A stretch of DNA of 64,000 nucleotides from Pelodera strongyloides. Taxonomy: Eukaryota > Nematoda > Chromadorea > Rhabditida > Rhabditidae. The notes under the pieces were generated by a model. It was not told where the DNA came from. It searched no databases and saw only the letters and a program-made list of their open reading frames with translations. The translations under genes were made by a program, and so were the position numbers. The stretch is taken from assembly GCA_036852015.1 (NCBI GenBank), contig JAANDG010000126.1, positions 62,001 to 126,000 on the forward strand, written 5' to 3'. Of the stretch, positions 45,470 to 57,567 are shown piece after piece. Position 1 is the first letter of the stretch. Every line of letters begins with the position of its first letter.

Positions 45470-46460
45470 GGATTTGGGATTTTTTCTGCTATATAGCGTC
45501 CAGCAAGTTGCAGACAATTTAGGATAAATATTGTCAACAGAATTTAAGTTCTAACCCGTGTTTAATATTGGTATGGGTTTCAAAAGGAAAAATTGAAGAC
45601 TGTAGACTGCATAGGAATGTTTCCTCCTAACTTATATAGCCCAGCGAAACATTGCGGCGTATCAGCCACCGATATTAAGCTGCTTTTAGGCTTTGGCAAT
45701 TTTTTCGATGTCCTAGAGTAGGCAAGTTGCAGACAATTAGGAGGAAAAAGTCAACAGAAACTATAAGTTCTCTCCCCGTGTTTGATATCGGTGTAGGTTC
45801 CAAAAGGAAAAATAACAAAACTGAAACCATTTCTTTTGTGAATGTTTGCTTCTAACTTATATAGCCCAGCGAAACATTTCGACGTATCAGCCAGGCACTT
45901 TTTCTTTTTTTATGATTTGCAATTTTTTCGATATTACAGAGTCCAGCAAGTTGCAGACAATTTAGGAGGAATATAGTCAACAGAAACTAATAAGTTCTCA
46001 CCCGTGTTTAATATTGGTATGGGTTTCAAAAGGAAGAGAAACAGGACGCCCTTTGCATAGAAATGTTTCCTCCTAGCTTATATAGCCTAGCGAAACATTG
46101 CGGCGTATCAGCCACGCGATATTAATAAGCTGCTTTTAGGCTTTGGCAATTTTTTCGATATCCTAGAGTAGAGCAAGTAGCACACAATTTAGGAGGTATA
46201 CAGTCAACCGAAACTAAATTCTATCCCCGTGTTTGATGTCAGTGTGTGTTTCAAAGGAAAAATAACAAACTGAAACCATTTCCTTTGTGTAAATGTTTGC
46301 TTCTAACTTATATAGCCCAGCGAACTATTGCTGCGTATCAGCAACGCGCTTATTCCTTTTTTTAGGATTTGGAATTTTTTCGATATTATAGAGTCCAGCA
46401 AGTTGCAGACAATTTAGGAGGAATATAGTCAACGTCCTAAAATGGGCAAACATATCCCCA
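45470..46460. repeat. about 220-bp tandem repeat, five units in ABABA order
   Basis: The block CAGCAAGTTGCAGACAATTT recurs with CAAG at 45504, 45723, 45957, 46174 and 46399 (steps 219, 234, 217 and 225). Units 1 and 3 share GCTGCTTTTAGGCTTTGGCA; units 2 and 4 share ACTGAAACCATTTC and GTTTGCTTCTAAC, so the real period is a dimer of about 445 bp. Confidence 0.85.
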
Positions 46461-46673
46461 GGAAACTATTCTTGCCAGAAAGAGTTGCTTCTACTTATAG
46501 ATATAGCCCAGTGAAACACAGCGACCATCAGCGAATATTGGAAAGACGCCTCAGGCGGCGGAAGCCGACTGGTGTTATATAATGTTGACTAATTCTTGGC
46601 GGGTTGTGTAAATACATCTTTACACAGTAGATATAAAAAAAATATAAAAATTATTTTACGCTTCAAGATAGTG

Positions 46674-46915
46674 CACCTTTATTCAAGGGTGAAAATACAG
46701 ATTCAATGTTTGCTTATGACATGTTCCGTAGAGGTCCTGAGCAGCAGGCGACGAGTCCAGATGACAAACTGCTCGACGTCGTCGGGCTATTGCCAGGATG
46801 GATCGCCCATGATTCCCTCTCCTGGTGGTGGTTTCAAAGGTGTCACGGGCCGGAATCGAACTCGGGTCGACAGATACATAATATCCGTGGTCTGTAGGTT
46901 GATGTCTTATCTAAC
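46674..46915 (-). mobile_element. SINE-D, full-length copy
   Basis: Minus strand: tRNA-like head with B box GAGTTCGATTCC, core TCATCTGGACTCGTCGCC and GCTCAGGACCTCTACGGAAC, and 3' end AATAAAGGTGCACTATCTTG. Confidence 0.72.
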
Positions 46916-47872
46916 GAGGATCCCGAGGGAGACAAGCATTACGTCACGCAGGTCGCCCTCGTTGAGGTCGAGCCTGACGTCGTTCATGTCAGTGAGGAGA
47001 AGCACGGGTACAATGAAAAGATCCAAACTCTAAGCACTGCGGAAAATTGCGACCAATCTTCGGTGAGGAGCAGCAACCAAGATGCAACAATTCTACATCA
47101 AATGGCTGTGAAGCAAAACGATATGTTGTTATAGCCCTTTACCTTGCCTTGGGTATGTGCATAGTGCATGTCTGTGTCCTGGAATGCGGCCGAGGATGAA
47201 TACCCTGCAGTGACAGCATATCACAATTGTGTAGCACTGCAGGGTATTTATAATATTATAACGAGCCTCTGCCCGGGCAATTGTATATCTACTGTAGTCG
47301 AGTAACTCCCATTCTTAGTGATTTCTCTCCCTTAGTTCGAATTTCTATAACTTGTCATTGGTACTGTTTTTTCTTCATTTCTGCCTATAAATAAAAATAT
47401 AATATAAAGGCAAATAAAAATGACGAATTTATCGTGACTGCGTTCCTTTAATCTCTCGTTTCAACGTTTTTTTTTATTTCTTTGTTTAGCCCTTCTCATT
47501 TGACTGTTTATTTCAGAGTGATTGACTGCCACATTCCGAGCTAATCCAACTACGGCGATCGGAAAAAGAGGCTTTTAAATCGTGTCAACGTTTCTGATTT
47601 CATTCGTTATTTGGTGGATCTCCATCTAAAAATATTGGTGAATACTTTGTGTGCGCGCTCTCTCCCGAATAAGAATAAAGTTTTTAAAGGGGGCGGCGCA
47701 CCATACTGCATGGTTTGTACCCAGCTATTTAATTATACCCTTCCAAAACGGTGCGTCACCGAACTATGTTTCGCCATTCGCATAATATTCAACGCATTGT
47801 TGCTATTCAAAAGAAAACGTGTAACCATTGTCCTGTCAAAAGGAAGCTATAAGTTTGAAGTTGAAAAGTAAT

Positions 47873-49857
47873 TTATTGGCAGATTTTGATTTGTGTGCAC
47901 ACCTTCTGTGGGGGTTCTTTGTTCTTGATGTCGTCCTCAACCTGTAATATAGAAAACTATGAAAAAGCATGTTTTTCAAAAAATGATACAGCTCGAGTAC
48001 ATGCGCTTTTCTAGGCAGACCACTTGTTATACCACTTTAGAGCTGCTACATCCTTTCAGGTTTATTATCTGGAACGAAGCTGAAAGTAAACACTTCGTAA
48101 AAATGCGCTCATCAGTTTCCGCCGCAAGCTGTCTTCTCGTTGGTTTCGAATCTTTAAAGCGAAATACCGGCCGTTTTTTGAAACGCAGTTAGTGTACTCG
48201 ATGTGTTTCAAACATTTCGGTTTACTATCTAATTATCGATTCGCACCTTATCGATTTCCTTATCAACGACCATTTTGCAGAGAGAAGAGAGCATAGACTC
48301 ATCACCGAACAATTTGTCACACTCAGCGTTTGCCTTCTGAAATGATTGTCAAAATAATCGGAAAGCTAATCGCCTTATCTAACTAACAGGAAAAACACAC
48401 TTGTGGAGAAAATCCCTGTTAGCATATGATAATAGTACAAATTCTCAAAGTATGATGCTTTACTTTATACTTTATACTTTTTTTTGCTTCATGGAGTACT
48501 GAACTATTTACACAGGATTCACAGGAACTAATGGGGTTTCCATGTATGCCAAAAACAACTGTGCGTTCCCTTCCAACTTCCAAGTATAGACAAATTTACC
48601 GTATTTTCCCCGAATTGAATGTTTGACATGAGAAATTAATACATGGGTATGGCGAAGCCGTAAAATACGGTAACTTTGTCCGGATACTTGGGCAATCCCA
48701 TAAATACAGTTTCGAAAGCATGTTTAATAAACCTTATGGGGTCTCGATGTATGCCGGATTTTGCTTCCAAGTATGGCTTTAAAGGGACAGGCCCATCAAA
48801 ATAAACCTATATTTTCGATACGTTCATAATGACTATCAAGCATTTTTATTACAATATATACAAATTAAATTTCACCATTATTTGCCCTAGACAACTTTTT
48901 TCCAATGCGCTCAACACATATGTATACCATAAAACTGCAGATTTCAAAGCTATATATGCAAATTTTAATCGCATTATAATTTCACGATAAATTTGCATTG
49001 ACGACAAGTATATTTGCGGCTTTACGGTATACATTTGAGCTGAGCGCATCGGAAAAAAGTTTTCCATGGCAAATAAATGTGAAATTTAGTTTGTATATAG
49101 TGTAATAAAAATGCTTGATAGTCACTATGGACGTATCGTAAATATAGGTTTACTTTGATGGGTCTGTCTCTTTAATTACCGTAGATTGGCATTACACGAG
49201 AACAACTACAGACCGCCAAAAATGGTCCCGCGGCGGTCGCCACAGGACTATTCTTTGGGGGCGTGCATAAACTGTGCATTGTCGCCTCCTCTAGTATTAT
49301 CAATGGTGCATTTTCTAACTTTCAAAGGTGTATGCAAAAACGTACACGAGATGCACATTTGATACTTGGAAGCAAAATGCGCTGTTTTTGCCATACATCG
49401 AGACCCCATTAAATAAACCAACCACGACAATGTTATTCTCGTCGTTTTCCACGTCTTCCTCGAGTGAAGTAACAATTTGAACGCACGCATTGCAAAAGAA
49501 GTCCTGAAACTCATCGTGCTGAATTGGAGACAAGTGCAATTATTGGACAATTGTTTTCCGAATTCGCCCTATGCCCTATGCTGCTATGTTTGGTCTACGG
49601 TCTACTGCGTATTCTGCGTATTCTGATGAGTTCGGGCTGTTCAGTGATAGTCAGTGACGAGAATCGTAATCTAAACCAAATTGCTTCCGCTTTAGGAGTA
49701 CTTTTTCCTGTAATACAAAGAACTAAAAATAAGCTGGTATTTCCTTCGTATACAAACCCACATTTCTCTGTTTGGGATCGGCGGGCTTGCTCTCCAGGGG
49801 AATAACTAGGCCGGAGACAACAGCAGCGAGCACGGCAAATACGACGAGAGATCTCAT
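47873..49857 (-). CDS. saposin-like secreted protein, 4 exons (tandem block, member 3)
   Basis: Exons 49857-49762, 49503-49423, 48336-48247, 47941-47873; phase 0; 111 aa. Signal peptide about residues 1-16; saposin-B cysteines at about 36, 39, 65, 79, 104 and 110. Exon 1 ends at a GTGGGT donor and exon 2 at GTTGGT, both weaker than usual but shared in position with member 4. The stretch SLEEDVENDENN in exon 2 is identical in member 4, and exon 4 (VEDDIKNKEPP) is nearly so, so these two are the most recent duplicates. TTTTCAG ends one base before the ATG, a clear trans-splice-type acceptor. PAL-G lies in intron 2 and a shortened PAL-B in intron 3. Confidence 0.9.
48154..48225. mobile_element. 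PAL-B with internal deletion, intron 3 of saposin member 3
   Basis: The left end is followed almost at once by the right-arm sequence CTCGATGTGTTTCAAA, leaving about 70 bp. Confidence 0.7.
48779..49175. mobile_element. PAL-G relative in intron 2 of saposin member 3
   Basis: TTAAAGGGACAGGCCCATCA to GATGGGTCTGTCTCTTTAA; the outer 40 bp match PAL-G but the inner arms (CGTTCATAATGACTATCAAG) differ, so ends and centre have different histories. Confidence 0.78.
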
Positions 49858-49930
49858 TCTGAAAACGAAAGTCATTCGGAAAGTGTTATATCAGAAACAA
49901 ATTTCGGAATAGGAAACCGAAAGCTGAAAC

Positions 49931-50060
49931 TTAAAGCGAAATACCGGCCGGTTTTTGAAACGCATCTCAAGTACTTGCTTTCCAATGCATGTATGCAACG
50001 CGGGGTCTAATTGGGCTCTAGTTTGTATTCAAATTTATATTCATTTGCATAAGTTTAAAA
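49931..50060. mobile_element. truncated PAL-B 73 bp upstream of saposin member 3
   Basis: Complete left arm from TTAAAGCGAAATACCGGCCG; the right arm is missing. Confidence 0.7.
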
Positions 50061-50145
50061 TGGTGGTGGGAAACCAGCTGGGACAAAGCTATTCCTGGTA
50101 AAAACAATCTGCTCGCACGCTGTTTAAAAACAGTTCGTCCTGATC

Positions 50146-50510
50146 TTAAAGCGAATATGTAGGCACTCAAAATGCGCAAAACACACGCAAAACTAGAGTT
50201 TCAACTCCAGACGTGAATTTAAATAGGCGGTTGAATATGCAAATGTGAATATTCGAATTTGCATGGAAATATGTCTCTGAGTAATGCAATTTCACGATAT
50301 CTGCATGTATATTTGAAAAAATTTCCATTGCCCCCGACGATGTATGGCATCGTCTCAAGTAACGCGTTTACTATGGAAAGGGTGAACTTTGTGGTTTATT
50401 TTCTGTTAACTGGGGATCTTTGGACAACTTTTGTTATTGTTTCCTTAATGGGTAACATACATTCTATCAACACAGCTTAACTTCAAAAAGGGCTTACATA
50501 TTCCCTTTAA
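50146..50510. mobile_element. PAL-K copy 2
   Basis: TTAAAGCGAATATGTAGGCA to GCTTACATATTCCCTTTAA; shares AACTTCAAAAAGNGC and the CAAGTAACGCGTTTACT block with copy 1. Confidence 0.7.
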
Positions 50511-52331
50511 TCTTTTAATCAGCCAACAGTCGGAAAAGTGTGTGATAAAGCTCACTAAATAGGAGAAAGAACTCTCGAAGCTTCTCTTGATTTCTTTACG
50601 TAGACACAAGTCAAAAAGGAAAAATTTACCGTGCTATGATATGTATACTACAGATTGATTCGTAAACACGTACGGACAGTCAGCTAGGTTTATTTTAAAT
50701 GTAAAGATTTTTCTATTGCCTTCAATGTAAACCTCGGATACTGCCACATTAGAAAAACATTACGTTTCCTTTATTTTTAAAGTTTATTTGGTATTCCTGT
50801 CAGGAGCAAAGGAGCTAAACTTGAGCATGGTAACTGCTCTACTGTATTAGCAGAATACCTTTGATACGGAAAGAGTGCAAAAAGTTCAAAAGAAGTTTTT
50901 CGAATAAAAAAATGATGTCCAATTACTAATCCGCTGATCATTTTATAGGCAACGATTTGTTTTTAATACTCTAAGATAAGATAGTTTATGACTTCACAGC
51001 CGGACTCCGTTACATTTTGTAGTGTGTCTGTTTGTAGGATTGTTTTAATGAAACGGAAGTCTGCCACAAACCGGGATACAGAAAACATGTACTGGTTGTA
51101 AAATGAGCCAAAATTATGTCTGTTATAGAATACTTTGTAATTTGACCCTCCAACGTAGTTCCTTCACGTATGTATATAAAAAATATCACTGTATTTTCCG
51201 TCCCGTGATGTTTATAGTTTATTATTAAATCATTTTATTATGATTTTATTTGAAAAAAGATCACAAGACAACAATTTTACGTAAACGTTTTGGTCCTTAC
51301 TTGTGTAGAAATGAATACTGAAGCTTCTTTTTAGTTTATTTCTGATATTTTTTACATTTCCAAAAAAACTCGTTTCGGAAAGGCACGTAAGGTCGACAAG
51401 CTAGGAGTAAAATATTTCTGTATTATTTGACAGGATTCCAGGACAGGACAGGTGTGGGGAAATAGAATGCTGTGTGTTTCCATAAGGGTCACTCCCTCTC
51501 TATAACTTGATGCAGTGGTATGCGTATGCATACAGGGGCGTATATACGGATGTACAGGGGATGTATGGACGTATGGAGGGTGTCTTCTGCAATAAGCCCA
51601 TACTATGGGTAACATGGAAATATCACCTCATTTGTTAAAGGGATTGATTCAAGGTTTGCTCAAACAAAAAATATTTTGAATATTTTGAATATTTATTATG
51701 CTCATTAAAAAGAGCGCAACGCCGTGAGAGACGATGAAAAAGAAAAATCAAAGTAGATAATATAGATACTAGGATATTTCCACCAACAGTATATAGATTG
51801 TAATTCCACAAGAGTTAACAAAGAAAACGATGTTGATAGCGAATCAAAGAATTTGGTCCCACACAAAAAAGCTGGTTTTATTCCTTTTGCAACAATATTC
51901 CAAATGCAGAGTGTCAAATCTCACTGCTATTATATCTGTCATATGTTTGCGTTTATATGTTCGTTTTATTTTCATCCTCGGATGCACCCTTTTGGTGTAT
52001 TTAATAAATAAAAAAAGAGTTGGGAATCTTTCTCCCAGTCCCAGTACTTTCGCTTACTAGATCGGGCACAAGGCTATGTGAAAATAAGCTATCAATCAGA
52101 TATATATATACCGTAACGAAATGTGCTGTTTTGTTAGATTGGGTTTTTACCGAATTACCGATGCCGTTTGAGAAACTCTACATAACGGGTTCATTCATGT
52201 GCAACGTCTTAGTATTTGAACACAAATACGAATACTATTAGTAATGGAAGATGGCAATTATTCTCCACGAGTATCATCAAAGTATACAAACACCTTTTAT
52301 AAAACTTTATTGTATAATTATGTATAATAGC
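50511..52331. other. intergenic between saposin members 3 and 4
   Basis: Only the dispersed repeat at 51856-52016 was recognised. Confidence 0.55.
51856..52016 (+). repeat. dispersed repeat, copy 2
   Basis: Matches 40374-40520, including CACCCTTTTGGTGTATTTAA and the AATAAATAAA end. Could be a retroelement 3' end or a spread 3' UTR. Confidence 0.75.
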
Positions 52332-54046
52332 TTATTGGGGGCACATGTCGATCTTGGTGCACACCTTCTTTGGCGGTTCCTTGTTCTTGATGTCGTCCTC
52401 GACCTGAAGGAAAGAACCTTAAAGCGAAGTACAGGCCGGTTTTTGAAACGCATCCTGGACAGCTGAATTTTTACGTATTTATGCAAATTTGCTCCAATTT
52501 AGCTCAATTTTGTGTACAATATTTGTTCATTTGCATAATTGCATAAGAATGCTGGGGTGCTCGATGTGTTTCAAGAGCCGACAGGTATTTCGCTTTAAGA
52601 AACTATTAAAAACTAGCAATTAGGTACAGAAACATATATTTTTTAGGATTAACACATTAGTTGAAAGCTGTCTTATGATGAAATAAATAATATCAGCTAA
52701 AATTACGAGAAGCTCCGCGACGACTTACGATAGAATTTCCCTAAAAGTGCACCGGAAAGAACTTTACAATTTAACAATTCAACTCGCTAAACCCTTTAAC
52801 GATTATCGAACCTACTGCTCAGGACCTCTGCGGAAGATGTCATAAGCAAACCTTGAGACTGTACTTTGAACTCCCTTGAATAAAGGTGCACGCTCTTGAA
52901 GCGTAATTTTTTTTTTATTATCGATTATTTACCTTATCGATTTCCTTGTCGACCATCATTTTGCAGGCGCTGTCGAGGAGTCCGGAATGGAAAAGCTTGT
53001 CGCATTCAGCGTTGGCTTTCTGCAATATTCTAATTAGAATTTATAACTTGCAATTAAGCGAATACCGGCCGCTTTTGGAAACGCATGGTGGACAACTGAA
53101 TTCTTACGTATTTATGCTCATTTACTCGAATTTAGCTCGATGTTTTATTCTAGTTTATGTTGATTTGAATAAACTGCATAAGAATGCTGGTGCACTCGAT
53201 GTGTTTCAAAAACAGGCAGGTAATTCGCTTTAAACACTAAAAATAAAGTCTCGGATGCAGATTCTACAAAAGTTTATCAGACGTAAACAAATTCTTTGCC
53301 GTATATAACAGTAACTAGGCAACAACCATTTCACAACCAGTCAACGAAGCTTAGGAAGTAATAGAACCTTCGACAACAATATTCGACAGTTTTTGTTAGG
53401 TAATTCTCTTCGAGATATTCAAATTATAAAACCTGGCCCACCACAATGATATTATTCTCGTCATTTTCAACATCCTCCTCAAGCGATGTGATCAACTTAA
53501 CACACATGTCGCAGAAAAGAGCCTGAAAGTAATTTCTTTGTTATATTTAAATTTCTGAATTGTTATACTGAAATTTCAAGGAGTATAAGTACAAGAAAAT
53601 TGTTTTCCGACAAACATGAACAATGTTACGAGTGCCTATCTGCCTACAAGGTGTAAAAACCTCGTTATTTTATACTTCGGAACGTCACAGGAAAGTGCAA
53701 ACCCCGATTTCGTCCCGATTATTTCCCAAAACCCCGTTTCGCCCCGTTTTTTTTTCCAAGAAACCCGATTTCGCCCCAATCAAAGACCGATTTTTTGAGA
53801 GGTTTTATCGGTACGAAATCGGGGTTTTTGGTTTCCCATGCGTTTCGCACTGTGTATTTAATTAGTATATTTGTGTGAGTATTGCAATTTTTTGTCTTGC
53901 CTCTAATTTCACGTTTGTCGGACTTATTTTACTTTAAACTTAAAACCCACATTTCTCTCCTGGGGGGCTCCGGAAAGAGCCCTTGGGGGAAGTACAAGTC
54001 CTGCAGCAACGGCAACCAACACAACAAGCACGGCGAGGGTTCTCAT
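52332..54046 (-). CDS. saposin-like secreted protein, 4 exons (tandem block, member 4)
   Basis: Exons 54046-53951, 53522-53442, 53019-52933, 52403-52332; phase 0; 111 aa. Signal peptide about residues 1-16 followed by LVLPPRALSG; saposin-B cysteines at about 36, 39, 65, 78, 103 and 109. Exon 3 is 87 nt, one codon shorter than the 90 nt of the other members, so the spacing between the third and fourth cysteine is one residue less. TTTTCAG again ends one base before the ATG. Introns 2 and 3 each carry a PAL-B, and intron 3 also a SINE-D 3' fragment. Confidence 0.9.
52419..52598. mobile_element. PAL-B in intron 3 of saposin member 4
   Basis: TTAAAGCGAAGTACAGGCCG to ACAGGTATTTCGCTTTAA, 15 bp from exon 4. 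Confidence 0.85.
52806..52907 (+). mobile_element. SINE-D 3' fragment, intron 3 of saposin member 4
   Basis: Starts at GCTCAGGACCTCTGCGGAAG and ends with GTGCACGCTCTTGAAGCG followed by a T run; typical 5' truncation. Confidence 0.78.
53054..53233. mobile_element. PAL-B in intron 2 of saposin member 4
   Basis: TTAAGCGAATACCGGCCGCT to GGTAATTCGCTTTAA. Confidence 0.85.
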
Positions 54047-55644
54047 TCTGAAAACGAAATCGCATTCGGAAACTGGAATCCGGAAACGAAATCCGGGAAG
54101 AAAACTCCGGAATTTCGGGAAAAAAAGAAATAATTGGGTAAGTATTTAAATAATTGGGCACAACATGGAAATCTGGAGAGATAACATTTCAAAATAAACT
54201 ACTTTCAAAATATCAATATTTTGAGTATTGAGCATTTTTAGTTGTAAGCAATGGTAAAACATGCATAAAGTGTTTCTAGGAACATCTTTAACATAACGCA
54301 TCGTATTCTAGAAGTCCTGTTCTTTTGTTCTTCTGTTCACAACAAATGAGAGATCAATAACACTAAAGGGAACAAGAAAATTGCAAATTTGTGACTTGAT
54401 TTTGACTCGAAATTATAGCACTGTTTCCGTACGCGATCCTTGTTTCTAAGTCTAAAAGTGATCTGAGCGATCTAAAATTAAATTTCTAATCAGAAGAAGC
54501 AGTAGGGAAGCGTCTGATAAACTTTTGATAAAGCTAAAAACGAAAGCGAAAGCTTAGCTTTTGGTTTTTGGAGTTCGACTTTGTGCGCAATGAGGGCACC
54601 AAAATACACGCGAGTTGTGGTAATGTGAAAATGGCTATATGCTTGTTCACGATAAAATCGCTTATGTTATATTAAACTTGCTCAGGTTCTGCCTTAGTCA
54701 ATTCTTCAGTCTCGCTTGAGGTAACTTTTCCGACAACGGTTTTGGGAGGTTATTTTTCTCGACACGTTTTCATACCATATATAACGGCGTAGTAAAATAA
54801 CGAAGTTGTTGTTGATGCGACTTTATACGAAGACATAAAAGCAGCAGCGCTTAAAAAGCAAAACTCGTTGATGGCAATTTATACGTAATACAATGGCTTG
54901 CGCCTAAAGATAGAGAGAAGAGCCCAATGTGTGCTCTTCCAATGAGCAACTCCCTCTTTTTATATCTTCAGTCTAATCTAAAACATTTCGCATCGCATCA
55001 TATAATTACTTTTGGTGATTTCATACGTGCCAAGTTCCGTGTATTGGAGTCGTGCCATGCTGAAGGCTGTTTCGAAACATTCATTGAAACGGAAGTAAGT
55101 TCCCATCACCGAATTAATCATACTTTATTTGATTGTAAAAAAATGTGTCGTAAATTCTCGTAAAAAATTTTCCGGTTTTGCTTCGTAGTACATCAGCCGG
55201 TGACAACTAGTGGTTCATAATTGCCTGATTTTCGAACGTGTTTGTTGTAGAAGATGCACAGTTGGGCACCGCACCCCCCTATTGCGCGCGGCGGTGGCGC
55301 CAGAAGTGTGCGAATGGCAGGTGACTCGCCCCTGGCGCATCCGCTGTGCCTCATCCAAAGACTGCGCCGTAAGTGTGCCAACAGGAGTACAAACTTCAAT
55401 AAGATTTTCTAGACCCGTCTTCTCAAGTGGCAATTCGTTACTTTGAAATAATCTCGACATATTTCAATGACACGATTTCTTATTGGTATTAATCAGAACA
55501 AAGACAATAAAAAAATGCACGTGAAAGATAAGAAATGTAAGGGTAGCGAGCCGCCATATGACTCGAAGAAAGCATGACCTACATTATAAAAGCTAATACC
55601 ACGTTTAGAGGGATTGTTTAAAAACATAAAAAGCCAAGCGTCTC
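54047..55644. other. upstream region of saposin member 4, with possible orphan exons
   Basis: A plus-strand stretch 54972-55098 (acceptor TCTTCAG, donor GTAAGT, text ESCHAEGCFETFIETE) and the GC-rich 55250-55370 (donor GTAAGT) look exon-like but do not join in a compatible phase. No signal peptide or family recognised. Confidence 0.3.
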
Positions 55645-56086
55645 TTAAAGGCCCACGAGAAAAAAGTTATCTTCAATTTATTTGTACAGAATGTCCGGTA
55701 TTGCAGAAATATTACCGTGAAAACCGCATTGCTTGCAGCCTAGAACTCACAGAGTTATTCCTCGGCGAACAGTTCGGACAGGTACCGTAGTCAGAATCAT
55801 TTTTTGCGCTTTTACGGCACTACTGTACTGGAAACGCCTCTTTATAATCGTAGGAATGATCTTCATTCGTTTGTTCATTTTCTATGTACAGAAAGAATAC
55901 AAATGGACCGTATAAACGAGTTTTGACGTTCTGACTACGGTACCTGCCCGAACTGTTTGCCGGGGAATAACTCCGCGAGTTCTAGGCTTCAAGCAATGCG
56001 GTTTTCACAATAATATTTCTGAAATTCCGGACATATTGTACTAGTAGTTTGAGGAACACTTTTTTCTCGTGGGCCTCTACCTTTAA
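55645..56086. mobile_element. PAL-A palindromic element, full copy 2
   Basis: Same family as 1678-2125 (TTAAAGGCCCACGAGAAAAA to its complement before CCTTTAA), upstream of the minus-strand TIL-like gene's 3' side. Confidence 0.85.
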
Positions 56087-56267
56087 GTTAATAAATAATT
56101 TGTAGAAAAAGAGCCAACTAACTCGCTGCCTCTCGCGTCACATCGAATTGTACAAAATATTTTTGCTGCATACTTCAAGAAAGACATTCTGTGTTCAGTT
56201 CAAATAGTTTATTACATTTCAATCAATACACAAATAATTGGTATTTTATAAGTTATACAGAATGTGA

Positions 56268-57523
56268 TTATTTAGGGCAATCCGCGCGACGCACGCATCT
56301 TCCGCCAGTTTTAATCGGAACATATCCGTCCTTGCAGTAGCACACATTATTGTAGTGACGGTTATTGCACTGCTGTAAATTTTGCTATAAGTTGAATTAA
56401 TGTAGATCTTTTTTAACAACGATAACGATTCGATTATACAAAAGTTTGGAAAAGGAATGTCCGGAAAACACAAAAAAAGTTATGCCGAATGGTTAGCTAT
56501 CCTGTGCAGCAAAAGGCTTCGCTTTACTTCAATTAGCCTAAAATTTTTATTTAGCATTCAAACTCGAACCCGGGTTGTGTAGGCCGGAGCTAAGAAACTT
56601 ATCTGTCGGCCACGATCGCAACTGTTACCTTATTCCTTACGCCCTTCTTGATATCCTCGCAGTTGATCTGACATCTCGGGTCCTTACCGTCGTCTCTCTC
56701 GGCGTTGCGGTCCGGGCACGGTCTATCACTACTGTCGTTTGATTTGTCATGTGAATTTGAATTGTCTCCTAAAATATGGGACTATGTATGATATGTAGAC
56801 TACCGTATGCTTAGCATAGTGGCTAAGGAAGTGGGCCAGTATTCAAACGTCGGTGGTTCGATTCATACCCGCCCAATATGCCACATTCGGCCACACAACA
56901 ATACAATTGAGGTCCCTTGTATGGAACTGGGAATCAATTATGCAGCTCTGATCTAAAACAATTAGTTTCCGTCCAATTTTGTATTTAGTAAATATATAAG
57001 AGGGCTATTTAATTCATATCATGAATGCGTTCATTAAAGGGTCAGGCCCATTTCAAATAACCCCTATTTTTGATGATTCCATCTGATTCTCCATGTCAAA
57101 TATAGTAGGATGCAATATTTTTCTAATTATCAAGCGCAAAATTCACGCAGTATTCATCAATTTGCTCCTGCCAGTCATACCCAACTATTTATCGCATTTG
57201 TGACGCCCCTTCGCGCTAATTGGGCAATATGCTCTATTGGGCGTGGCGATTGCGATATCGGCCAATCAGCGCGAATGGGCGTGCCAACTGCGATGGATAG
57301 CTGTGTATGACTGCTCACGGTAAATTGCTGAATAATGAGTGATTTTTGCGCTTGAAAATTAGAAAATTATTGCATCCTACTATATTTGACATGGAGAATC
57401 AGATGGAATCATCAAAGATAGGGGTCATTTGAAATGGGCCTGACCCTTTAATTGTAGTATTGAATTACCTCTGACAATTGCCGCTGACAACGCCAAAACT
57501 GCAAGAAGTAGGAGATATTTCAT
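56268..57523 (-). CDS. TIL-like eight-cysteine secreted protein, 3 exons
   Basis: Exons 57523-57469, 56768-56629, 56372-56268; introns phase 1 and 0; 99 aa. Signal peptide MKYLLLLAVLALSAAIV, then an Asp/Ser/Asn-rich segment and cysteines at about 36, 51, 55, 67, 76, 78, 91 and 97. The C-terminal half VCYCKDGYVPI...GGRC...DCPK is typical of the second half of TIL domains; one cysteine pair of the usual ten is absent. Intron 1 holds PAL-J and a tRNA-like remnant. Same exon phases and motifs as the plus-strand gene at 60380-61532. Confidence 0.87.
57034..57451. mobile_element. PAL-J in intron 1 of the minus-strand TIL-like gene
   Basis: TTAAAGGGTCAGGCCCATTT to GGGCCTGACCCTTTAA, 17 bp from the exon 1 donor; arms include CATGTCAAATATAGTAGGAT. 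Confidence 0.85.
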
Positions 57524-57567
57524 TATGGAGTTGGTTGGATCCTTAAACCTTAAAAGATGAAGTGAGC

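Larger units (their letters stand above)
43467..47872. other. intergenic between saposin members 2 and 3
   Basis: Short terminal-inverted-repeat element, ABABA tandem repeat and SINE-D. GC-rich 46888-47131 is open in one plus frame (VDVLSNEDPEGDKHYVTQVA onward to TAG) after a possible acceptor GTCTGTAG, but other frames are open too. Confidence 0.5.

Noticed and set aside
46596..47033. 145-aa plus-strand open frame
   Set aside because: It covers SINE-D in antisense and a GC-rich stretch where several frames are open.
54972..55370. Two-exon gene upstream of saposin member 4
   Set aside because: The exon-like pieces do not join in a compatible phase to an open product and have no start or signal peptide.
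56800..56880. tRNA-like sequence with a GGTTCGATTC B box in intron 1 of the minus TIL-like gene
   Set aside because: No acceptor or anticodon stem could be formed.
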